From Chitinophagaceae bacterium (lineage in GTDB: Bacteria; Bacteroidota; Bacteroidia; Chitinophagales; Chitinophagaceae): a DNA stretch of 5,820 nucleotides. Location of the stretch: NCBI GenBank assembly GCA_017989935.1, contig JAGNOY010000148.1:1-5820 (forward strand), given 5' to 3'. Every line of letters begins with the position of its first letter. Positions within the stretch are counted from its first letter, which is position 1. Below the pieces are notes generated by a model. That model did no database searches and was not told the DNA's origin. It saw nothing but the letters and a program-made list of their open reading frames with translations. Positions 1 through 5,820 of this stretch are shown here, one piece after another. A program made the position numbers and the translations under genes.

Positions 1-33
1 TTTGCACAACAAAAAGGCATGCGATTATTTCTG

Positions 34-66
34 AACTTTTCCAAAGTTTCGAACTTTGGAAAAGTT
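34..66 (-). terminator. Strong inverted repeat after the helicase gene, likely transcript 3' end
   Basis: A perfect 15-bp inverted repeat, AACTTTTCCAAAGTT (34-48) and AACTTTGGAAAAGTT (52-66), encloses a 3-nt loop (49-51). On the minus strand it begins 8 nt after the helicase stop codon, where a terminator or 3'-end stabilising hairpin is expected. The stem is AT-rich, and no U-tract follows it directly on the minus strand: the next bases are CAGAAATAATCGC, and the nearest T-run (TTTTT) maps to 15-11. Nor is there a clear U-tract in the plus direction. It is therefore not a textbook intrinsic terminator and may act mainly as an mRNA 3'-end barrier, or at the DNA level. A 10-bp direct repeat brackets it (26-35 and 76-85). 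Confidence 0.65.
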
Positions 67-74
67 AACTCTAA

Positions 75-1322
75 CTATTTCTGAAAATTTCTTGGACCGC
101 CCCATTTTCTTTTTGGCTGACTTCCAGCTCTAGCTTGTTGTGGCCTTTGTGCATTTTTTGCAGGAGGCGGTTCAGGGGTATGATCCATTAAGGGATAAGG
201 ATTTTCATCTTCCACAGGAATTTTCTTGCCAATTAATTTTTCTATATCTTTCAAATAGGCTTTCTCAATGGCATCGCAAAATGAAAAGGCAGTGCCATTT
301 GCACCAGCGCGGCCAGTTCTTCCAATTCGATGCACATAAGTTTCTGGGATATTCGGAATTTCATAATTGATTACATATTCCAAATCATCCACATCAATTC
401 CCCGTGCTGCAATATCTGTAGCTACCAACACTCGTGTTGTACCTGCTTTGAAATTACTTAAGGCTCTTTGTCTAGCATTCTGGGCTTTATCTCCATGAAT
501 AGCTTCCGCCATCACCTCATTATGTCGCAACATCTTCACTACTTTATCTGCGCCATATTTAGTTCTTGTAAAAACAAGTACCGTTCTTATAGCAGGGTTT
601 TTAAGTAAATGCAACAACAATGAATTTTTATTGCCTTTGTCTACAAAAAACAACTGTTGCTTGATGGTATCAGCGGTAGAAGAAACAGGGGTAACCTCTA
701 CTTTTTTAGGTTGATGCAAGATAGTATTCGCCAACTTCACGATTTCAGGCGGCATGGTAGCCGAAAAAAACAAGGATTGCTTTTTAGCAGGTAGCAATAC
801 TAATAATTTTTTAATATCATGAATGAAACCCATATCTAACATGCGATCTGCTTCATCTAATACAAACAATTCAATATGGCTGAGTGTAATATAGCCTTGA
901 TTAATTAAATCGAGTAATCTACCCGGGGTAGCAACTAAGATATCTATACCTCGTTTTAACTGATCGGTTTGAGGCGCCTGTCCTACACCACCAAAAATTA
1001 CAGCCGTTTTTAAGGGCAAGTGACGACCATAGGCTTCGAAGCTTTCTTGAATTTGAATAGCCAATTCTCTTGTCGGGGTTACAATTAAAGACCTGATTTT
1101 GCGCCTTGTGTCGTGGGTTGAATTTTTAGTGAGTAATTGAAGAATAGGTATGGCAAAAGCTGCCGTTTTCCCAGTGCCTGTTTGGGCACAACCTAATAAA
1201 TCAGTTCCTTGTAAAACAATAGGAATTGCTTGGGCTTGAATAGGTGTCGGGGTAGTATATCCTTCTTCTTCTAATGCTTTATAAATAGGAGAAATGAGTT
1301 GTAATGAAGTAAATGAAGTCAT
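75..1322 (-). CDS. rhlE: DEAD-box ATP-dependent RNA helicase, RhlE-type
   Basis: This 415-residue cytoplasmic helicase is expected to use ATP to unwind short RNA duplexes and remodel RNPs in ribosome assembly, RNA turnover or cold adaptation. All core motifs are visible: Q-motif region with F4 and GYTTPTPIQ (21-29), Walker A AQTGTGKT (46-53), Ia PTRELA (83-88), GG (111-112), Ib TPGR (132-135), DEAD (156-159), SAT (187-189), motif IV around VLVFTRTK (248-255), motif V ATDIAARGID (301-310) and motif VI HRIGRTGR (331-338). Nothing essential is missing. The core ends near residue 370. A short Pro/Gln-rich, basic tail (about 381-415) follows, as in RhlE-like proteins; such tails often help bind RNA. 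The ATG at 1322 places the Q-motif Phe at residue 4, the family norm. An 88-nt gap separates the gene from the upstream regulator gene; I see no clear Bacteroidota promoter or Shine-Dalgarno sequence there. Family assignment is firm; the symbol is by resemblance, since Bacteroidota often carry several paralogues. Confidence 0.95.
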   Translation of the reverse strand: MTSFTSLQLISPIYKALEEEGYTTPTPIQAQAIPIVLQGTDLLGCAQTGTGKTAAFAIPILQLLTKNSTHDTRRKIRSLIVTPTRELAIQIQESFEAYGRHLPLKTAVIFGGVGQAPQTDQLKRGIDILVATPGRLLDLINQGYITLSHIELFVLDEADRMLDMGFIHDIKKLLVLLPAKKQSLFFSATMPPEIVKLANTILHQPKKVEVTPVSSTADTIKQQLFFVDKGNKNSLLLHLLKNPAIRTVLVFTRTKYGADKVVKMLRHNEVMAEAIHGDKAQNARQRALSNFKAGTTRVLVATDIAARGIDVDDLEYVINYEIPNIPETYVHRIGRTGRAGANGTAFSFCDAIEKAYLKDIEKLIGKKIPVEDENPYPLMDHTPEPPPAKNAQRPQQARAGSQPKRKWGGPRNFQK

Positions 1323-1410
1323 GATGTTAGACTACAGCACAGGCTGCGTTTTAAGAAATCGAATTGAATAATGAAGGCGCAAGATACATCTTTAGATTCA
1401 AAGACCTTAT

Positions 1411-2166
1411 TTATTGATCTAACCAAGCTTTAAAATCATTCACCCTTTCACGACTTACGATAGAGGAATCAGGATCTAGCAAGACAGTTTGCAATACCAA
1501 TCTACTATTAAAATAGGTATTTACTTTTTGAATAGATTTGATATGTATGTATACCTTTCTGTTTATTCTGAAAAAATCATGAGGCGGTAGCACTTCGGCT
1601 AGTTGATCCATAGAATAATCTACAGGAAATTTTTTGCCGGATCCAATCACTAAACATGTAACACCTTCGAGGGTGATAAAATGTTGTATATCGTCGATTT
1701 TGATTGAGTCAATTTGCTGACCACTCTTTACAAGAAACCTTGTTTTGTATGGGTTAGACAATTGCTTTTGCATAGAAGACATCATTTCTTGCCACTTTTC
1801 ATGTTTAACTTTACTGAACTTCTTATACTTGATCAACGCCCTATTCAGATCTTCTTGCGCTATAGGTTTTAGTAAATAATCTATACTATTTAGTTTAAAT
1901 GCCTCTATGGCATACTGATTGTAGGCTGTAGTGAAAATAATAGGGATATCAATATCTACCACTGAAAATATCTCAAAGCATAATCCATCTGCTAAATGAA
2001 TATCAAGTAAAATTAAATCTGCCTCAATTCCTTTGGTGAAAGCCTGAACACTCTTCTTTACAGAATCAAATACCCCTACAACCTCAATATCTTGATCTAA
2101 TCGATGCATCAAGGATATTAAATGCTCGGCCGATAGCTTTTCGTCTTCAATTACAATTATCTTCAT
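1411..2166 (-). CDS. LytTR-family two-component response regulator
   Basis: This 251-residue cytoplasmic transcription factor receives phosphate from the kinase encoded just upstream. The N-terminal receiver domain (about 1-118) has the acidic pair E7/D8, phosphoacceptor D55 in LILLDIHL, the conserved Thr in FTTAY (78-82), and K100 in YLLKPI. A Lys-rich linker (about 115-140) leads to a LytTR DNA-binding domain (about 142-246) with the typical IDDIQHF, FFRINRKVYIHIKSI (198-212) and late S-R-E segments. Length is normal for the AgrA/LytR/YehT class, whose members usually bind pairs of short direct repeats upstream of target promoters. The ATG overlaps the kinase TGA stop as ATGA (4 nt), a strong sign of translational coupling and of a dedicated pair. 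No Shine-Dalgarno motif precedes it, as is common in Bacteroidota. Its targets cannot be read from the window. Family call is secure; regulon unknown. Confidence 0.95.
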   Translation of the reverse strand: MKIIVIEDEKLSAEHLISLMHRLDQDIEVVGVFDSVKKSVQAFTKGIEADLILLDIHLADGLCFEIFSVVDIDIPIIFTTAYNQYAIEAFKLNSIDYLLKPIAQEDLNRALIKYKKFSKVKHEKWQEMMSSMQKQLSNPYKTRFLVKSGQQIDSIKIDDIQHFITLEGVTCLVIGSGKKFPVDYSMDQLAEVLPPHDFFRINRKVYIHIKSIQKVNTYFNSRLVLQTVLLDPDSSIVSRERVNDFKAWLDQ

Positions 2167-3179
2167 TTGCTAGAAATTAAGGGTAGGTGAACACAAAACA
2201 CTTCATTGGTTGATTCAATAACTACGGGTTTGTCTGTGAAATAGGCATATCGAGCTTGGATATTTTTTATCCCAGTTTTAGAACTAGGCTCGGCTAATTT
2301 TCGTTCCTGTAAATTATTACAAATCACTAGGTTTTCTTGCGAAGTGATGATAGAAATTGTCAGCGGATTTTCTTCAGAAATTTCATTATGCTTAATGGCA
2401 TTCTCAACTAACATTTGAAGTGACATAGGTGGCATCAACTTCTCGTGCATCTTTTTATCTACAGTTATATCGAAAATAATATTCTTATCAAATCTTATGC
2501 TTAGTAAATAAAAATAAGAATCTAAAAATGTCATTTCTTCTTTAAGCGTGACAAGCTCTTGATTTTTATTCTCAAGCACATACCTATATACCTTAGACAA
2601 TTGACTAATAAAATCAACGGCCTTGTCTTGATCTTTATAGACTAATGAGGAAAGCACACTTAAATTATTAAACAAAAAATGTGGATTAATTTGGTTCTTC
2701 AAGTTTTCAAGTTGGGCTTGAGCACTTTCTACTTTATACTTTTCCATTTCAATGAAGGACGATTTCCAGCCACGAAAAAATTGCGTGCTAAATTCTATAC
2801 TCAAGAGCAATCCAGATAATAGCAAGGATATCGTAAAAGATACTCTTATGATATAACCATTGGCTGCAACTTGGCCACAAACCCAATGATCATAGGCCGA
2901 TATCATTACATAAAGACTAACACCTGTAAAAATCAAGGCTATAGGAAAATGTATCAAGATTCGCTTTAAGGTATTTTCAAACCAAGGAAATTTAATATTC
3001 ATAAAATGATCTATCCACAAACTGCCTTCCCAAATAATCAGGGTAATACATATCGTAACTAGAAAATCATACAAAGGATTGTGTGGCGCTTTAATCGTAT
3101 ACACAGCAGACTTCATGAGAAATGTGATACAAATCCCCACGAGTATCATATATACAAATCGATACTTATTTTGAAGCAT
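2163..3179 (-). CDS. LytS/YehU-type membrane sensor histidine kinase
   Basis: This 338-residue inner-membrane kinase should autophosphorylate on His and pass phosphate to the LytTR regulator downstream. Four hydrophobic segments fill the N-terminal half (about 8-25, 36-53, 73-93 and 110-130), with only short loops, so there is no sizeable extracytoplasmic sensor domain; the signal is probably sensed in or near the membrane. A short helical linker (about 140-160) leads to the His_kinase domain (PF06580 type): QINPHFLFNN with H167 as phosphoacceptor, then an HATPase_c-like region with N-box LVENAIKHN (257-265) and ATP-lid segment TGIKNIQARY (302-311). The lid has one Gly (G303) where many relatives have two (GIGL-type), a mild divergence that need not abolish activity. 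The start at 3179 gives a short charged N-terminus before the first helix; M11 is a less likely alternative. The gene ends in the ATGA overlap with the regulator. The ligand is unknown. Confidence 0.93.
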   Translation of the reverse strand: MLQNKYRFVYMILVGICITFLMKSAVYTIKAPHNPLYDFLVTICITLIIWEGSLWIDHFMNIKFPWFENTLKRILIHFPIALIFTGVSLYVMISAYDHWVCGQVAANGYIIRVSFTISLLLSGLLLSIEFSTQFFRGWKSSFIEMEKYKVESAQAQLENLKNQINPHFLFNNLSVLSSLVYKDQDKAVDFISQLSKVYRYVLENKNQELVTLKEEMTFLDSYFYLLSIRFDKNIIFDITVDKKMHEKLMPPMSLQMLVENAIKHNEISEENPLTISIITSQENLVICNNLQERKLAEPSSKTGIKNIQARYAYFTDKPVVIESTNEVFCVHLPLISSK

Positions 3180-3206
3180 AGGCCAAATTTAAACAATTAA
3201 GCGAGA

Positions 3207-3220
3207 TCAAGTTAACTTGA
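3207..3220. promoter_or_regulatory. 14-bp perfect palindrome upstream of the kinase gene, possible operator
   Basis: TCAAGTTAACTTGA is a perfect 14-bp palindrome in the 71-nt gap between the oxidoreductase stop and the kinase start, with its nearer edge 27 nt before the kinase ATG. As RNA it would form only a 5-bp stem with a TTAA loop and no adjacent U-tract, so a DNA operator is more natural than a terminator. Its CAAG/CTTG half-sites recur in a second palindrome at 3234-3244. The binding protein is unknown. The site does not resemble the direct-repeat pattern usual for LytTR regulators, so autoregulation by the neighbour is not shown. Confidence 0.35.
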
Positions 3221-3233
3221 ATTAAGCAACGCT

Positions 3234-3244
3234 TCTTGACAAGA
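3234..3244. promoter_or_regulatory. 11-bp palindrome (TCTTG-A-CAAGA), possible second operator half-site pair
   Basis: TCTTGACAAGA is a perfect inverted repeat around one central base, 6 nt past the oxidoreductase stop codon on the minus strand. It shares CTTG/CAAG half-sites with the palindrome at 3207-3220, and their centres lie about 25 bp apart (two to two and a half helical turns). Its one-base centre leaves room for only a 4-bp RNA hairpin, so it is not a credible terminator. A regulatory role is inferred from the pairing and position only. Confidence 0.25.
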
Positions 3245-3250
3245 CAAATT

Positions 3251-3829
3251 TTAGATTCCTTTGGAGGCATATTTTTCTATTTGAAGTATCATATTGCTTC
3301 TTGAAGCCTCTGTAGAATTTCTTATGGGCGAGAAAATAGTTACCTTATTAGTCTTTATGCCACAGAATGAAAGAATATTGTTTTTCAGTACTTTAATTCC
3401 TGCATTGCTATAAATTATTTTATAATACCAAGCAGGTGTATCCATGGTAGTAATAATATGTGCTGTTTTGCCAGCTAATAATTTATCCCACCAAACCGAA
3501 TTTTCTCGATACTTAAAAGCCATCCCTGGCAAAAACAAGCGATCGAAAAAACCTTTCAAATTAGCAGGTATAGTTCCCCACCAAGTGGGATAAATAATAA
3601 CTAAATGATCAGCAGCACTTATTTTATTCCAAGCCTCTACCAAATCAGGCTCAAGCTCCATACGTTTCAGATATCCGTGTTTCAAATTCAAATCAAATTG
3701 CATGTCCCTTAATACAATACTTTCAATGTTAAAACCTGCAGCCTTAGCAACTTCGATATATTTGCTAGCTAGGGCATGGCAAAAACTAAAGCCACTTGGA
3801 TGAGCATTTATTACAACAATATTTTTCAT
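3251..3829 (-). CDS. NAD(P)H-dependent flavin oxidoreductase, flavodoxin-like fold (NQO1/MdaB/KefF family)
   Basis: This 192-residue cytoplasmic protein is expected to bind FMN or FAD and transfer two electrons from NAD(P)H to quinones or similar acceptors. It shows the Flavodoxin_2 (PF02525) pattern: first strand and phosphate loop in VVINAHPSGFSFCHAL (5-20), the hallmark YPTWWGTIPANLKGFFDR (80-97) with the flavin-contacting WWG at 83-85, LPGMAFKY (100-107), and ITTMDTPAWYYK (126-137) where relatives often have a TTGG-type loop. Length is normal and there is no signal peptide or membrane segment. The ATG at 3829 puts the first beta-strand at the very N-terminus, as expected. It starts 2 nt after the receptor stop codon with no clear Shine-Dalgarno motif, implying translation coupled to the receptor gene. 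Possible roles are quinone detoxification, or reduction of an imported ligand given the neighbour; the second is inference. Family is firm, substrate unknown. Confidence 0.9.
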   Translation of the reverse strand: MKNIVVINAHPSGFSFCHALASKYIEVAKAAGFNIESIVLRDMQFDLNLKHGYLKRMELEPDLVEAWNKISAADHLVIIYPTWWGTIPANLKGFFDRLFLPGMAFKYRENSVWWDKLLAGKTAHIITTMDTPAWYYKIIYSNAGIKVLKNNILSFCGIKTNKVTIFSPIRNSTEASRSNMILQIEKYASKGI

Positions 3830-3831
3830 GA

Positions 3832-5820
3832 CTAAAATTGAAGTTTGTAAATAAAATTTGGAAATACCCCAATTTGGTAAGCGGTATTCATCGTATTGGT
3901 TACTGTATTATATCGTTCAGCAAACACATTTTTATGATTAGTTACATTTTGCACATCAAAGAAAAATGAATGCGATACTTTTTTGCGTTTGCTATTATAA
4001 GTAAATCCTGCTTTAAAATCGAGCCTGAAGAAATTTGGATTTCTTGAAGTAAAAGCCACATTATCACCTTGTTCAATTTGCTCATTGGCTAGTTGCGATG
4101 CCGCTAAATCTATCGGTGTAAAATATCGACCGCCAGCACTTGTCAATTTCAAATCCGTAAAAATGGTATTCCGTTTTTGCTTGCCTAATTTAAACTCTTT
4201 CCCAACTAATGCATTCACCACATACTTCCCATTGAAAGCAGTATTTCTTTCAATTCCATCACTGCCTTTATACTTAGACTCATACAAGGATCCCGTAAGT
4301 AAGCCATAATAACCTTGACTAAAAAATTTCTCAATAGTTAATTCTACCCCATAATTACTGCCAGAGCCTTCATTCACCAAAAAGCCTTTATTAGTTGGAT
4401 TAAAACTTGCACCATTGTTCAACATCGAAAAACTATTACTGGCCTTTGAAACTGGCACATTGAAAATAGATTGATAATACAACTCAGTTTTCACACGCCA
4501 ATCCTTATTGGGTAAATAATCATAGCTCAATGCCCAATGATGACTACGCGTAAATCCTAATTGCTGATTACTTTCATCAAAGCTGCCATCAGGCAAAACT
4601 TCTTTATAAAAATATACATCAAGGGTTTGCATTTGACTATGTAAGCCATATCCCATACTTAAAGTACCCTTTTCATTCACAGCATACTTCAATCCTATTC
4701 TTGGCTCCAAAGACACAGCATTATTCAAAGTCAACAACTGACTATGTAAACCTACATTCAAAGTAAGTTTGTCACTGAAATTGTATTTCGCATGTGCATA
4801 ACCTTGAAACAACGTAGTAATATCATCATAGTTCCATACTTCTTTCCATGTTGTTTCGTAACGACGATAACGATAGTCTAAATCCAAATTCATAACATCT
4901 GCTTGTAAACCTATTTTTACAAACAAGCGAGAATTGATTTTCGAGTTAAATGATGAATTCAAATTATACGTCTTGCGATTGGTTTTATTTTCAACAGCCC
5001 TTACCACTTCATTCGATGTTTTATTTATTGTATCTAAATTAAAATCCGATGCTGAATAGGTAGCCCCAATGACTGTATTGATATAAGAATTTTTATTTAA
5101 TTGAATATAATGCTTCAACCCAAGCACCCCAATATCACTCGTAAAATAACTATCGGCACTTGGGTCCGCAAACAAGTCTGTACTATCAATTTTATTGTGT
5201 AAAAATTCTATTTTACTCTTTCCACCTATTCCAAATAACGTAAAGCGCCCAAGTTTTGTGTTGCCACTTGTTACTTTAAACGATAAGTCTTGATAAAAGG
5301 GCGTAGCAGCAGTACCAACAGAAACACCCATAGCCTGTGCAATACCTGTAAATGAATATCTGTAGGCAATCAAGTATGAAGAACCATCTCCTTTCTTGAT
5401 TGGACCTTCCGTCATGGCTTCTAAACCCGTTAGCATCCCAAATTGAATGGTATGTTCTCGTTTATCTGCATTTCCTTTTCTAAAGCCTAAATCAAACACC
5501 CCTGCATTTGCATTGCCATATTCTGCTGGAAATGCCGAAGTAAAAAAGTCTGAACTCTTTAACATATTAGTATTTAAGGCACTCACAGGTCCACCTGTTG
5601 TACCAATAGTTGCAAAATGATTTGGGTTAGGCACATTCATACCTTCAATACGCCAAAGTACCCCCGAGGGCGAATTTCCGCGTATCACAATATCATTTCT
5701 CGAATCATCAGGCGCACTGACTCCCGCGAAGTTAGCTGCTAAACGTGCAGGATCAGATCTACCTCCTGCATAACGATTTACTTCTTCCATCGAAAAAGTT
5801 CTCGCACTCACACTACTCAT
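3832..5820 (-). CDS. TonB-dependent outer-membrane receptor, N-terminus beyond the window edge
   Basis: The 662 visible residues form a plug and a 22-strand-type beta-barrel of an outer-membrane active transporter energised by TonB-ExbBD. The plug (about 4-112) holds the recognisable segments NDIVIRGNSPSGVLWRIEG (42-60), NPNHFA (65-70), GGPVSALN (76-83) and PAEYGNANAGVFDL (98-111). The barrel follows from about residue 120, with many alternating aromatic strands, and ends in NFIYKLQF, whose final Phe is the usual BAM recognition signal. The first Met lies exactly at the window edge and directly at the plug start. There is no signal peptide and no CarboxypepD_reg-like domain, both normally present in Bacteroidota relatives of about 750-800 residues, so this Met is probably internal and roughly 100 or more residues lie outside. 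No SusD partner follows, which argues against a glycan-uptake pair and leaves a metal, siderophore, cofactor or peptide ligand possible. The stop lies 2 nt before the oxidoreductase start. Confidence 0.92.
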   Translation of the reverse strand: MSSVSARTFSMEEVNRYAGGRSDPARLAANFAGVSAPDDSRNDIVIRGNSPSGVLWRIEGMNVPNPNHFATIGTTGGPVSALNTNMLKSSDFFTSAFPAEYGNANAGVFDLGFRKGNADKREHTIQFGMLTGLEAMTEGPIKKGDGSSYLIAYRYSFTGIAQAMGVSVGTAATPFYQDLSFKVTSGNTKLGRFTLFGIGGKSKIEFLHNKIDSTDLFADPSADSYFTSDIGVLGLKHYIQLNKNSYINTVIGATYSASDFNLDTINKTSNEVVRAVENKTNRKTYNLNSSFNSKINSRLFVKIGLQADVMNLDLDYRYRRYETTWKEVWNYDDITTLFQGYAHAKYNFSDKLTLNVGLHSQLLTLNNAVSLEPRIGLKYAVNEKGTLSMGYGLHSQMQTLDVYFYKEVLPDGSFDESNQQLGFTRSHHWALSYDYLPNKDWRVKTELYYQSIFNVPVSKASNSFSMLNNGASFNPTNKGFLVNEGSGSNYGVELTIEKFFSQGYYGLLTGSLYESKYKGSDGIERNTAFNGKYVVNALVGKEFKLGKQKRNTIFTDLKLTSAGGRYFTPIDLAASQLANEQIEQGDNVAFTSRNPNFFRLDFKAGFTYNSKRKKVSHSFFFDVQNVTNHKNVFAERYNTVTNTMNTAYQIGVFPNFIYKLQF

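Noticed and set aside
140..370. 76-codon open frame on the plus strand
   Set aside because: It lies wholly inside the helicase gene on the opposite strand; the peptide shows no recognisable domain and the helicase motifs fully account for the DNA.
1323..1410. 88-nt gap before the helicase gene as a promoter or terminator region
   Set aside because: No TAnnTTTG box at proper spacing from a -33 TTG was found, and the only stem (GCAGC/GCTGT, about 1335-1347) is about 4 bp without a U-tract. A promoter may exist but is not visible.
3184..3191. TAAATTTG on the minus strand as a -7 promoter box for the kinase gene
   Set aside because: It matches the Bacteroidota TAnnTTTG consensus but lies only 4 nt before the ATG, and the nearest upstream TTG is 16 nt away rather than about 19-21. 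It is too weak to list as a promoter.
3207..3233. LytTR binding site as two GTT-containing direct repeats
   Set aside because: Minus-strand GCGTTGC and AAGTTAAC are about 14 nt apart, shorter than the roughly 21-22 nt period typical of LytTR repeats, and they match the consensus poorly.
4085..4309. 74-codon open frame on the plus strand
   Set aside because: It is antisense to the receptor's beta-barrel coding region, has no recognisable domain, and is a typical shadow frame.
3251..5820. SusC/SusD polysaccharide utilisation locus
   Set aside because: No SusD-like lipoprotein follows the receptor; the next gene is a flavodoxin-fold oxidoreductase, and no glycan-active enzyme is present.

Overview
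The window reads as ordinary chromosomal DNA from an AT-rich member of the Bacteroidota, plausibly a Chitinophagaceae-like lineage. The evidence is a carboxypeptidase-regulatory-type TonB-dependent receptor with a terminal Phe, a LytS-type kinase paired with a LytTR regulator, weak or absent Shine-Dalgarno sequences, and low-GC codon use. The lineage is inferred from protein style only. All five genes lie on the minus strand, so transcription runs from position 5820 towards position 1. The two plus-strand open frames are shadows of real genes.

Layout in the direction of transcription: (1) 5820-3832, a TonB-dependent outer-membrane receptor whose N-terminus is almost certainly beyond the right edge; (2) 3829-3251, a flavodoxin-fold NAD(P)H oxidoreductase starting 2 nt after the receptor stop; (3) a 71-nt gap with two short perfect palindromes that share CAAG/CTTG half-sites; (4) 3179-2163, a four-helix membrane LytS/YehU-type sensor histidine kinase; (5) 2166-1411, its LytTR response regulator, joined by an ATGA start/stop overlap; (6) an 88-nt gap; (7) 1322-75, an RhlE-type DEAD-box RNA helicase; (8) a strong 15-bp-stem hairpin at 34-66, just past the helicase stop, probably marking the 3' end of its transcript.

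The receptor and oxidoreductase look translationally coupled and may form an uptake-plus-reduction pair. The kinase and regulator are a clear two-component system that could control that pair, themselves, or unlinked genes; the sequence does not decide. The helicase looks like an independent housekeeping/cold-adaptation gene. There is no SusD gene, transposase, tRNA, rRNA or CRISPR array, and no gene-free stretch longer than 88 nt. I found no convincing undescribed system. The most distinctive points are the receptor-oxidoreductase coupling beside a LytS/LytTR pair, the twin palindromes, and the hairpin flanked by a direct repeat of the helicase 3' end.
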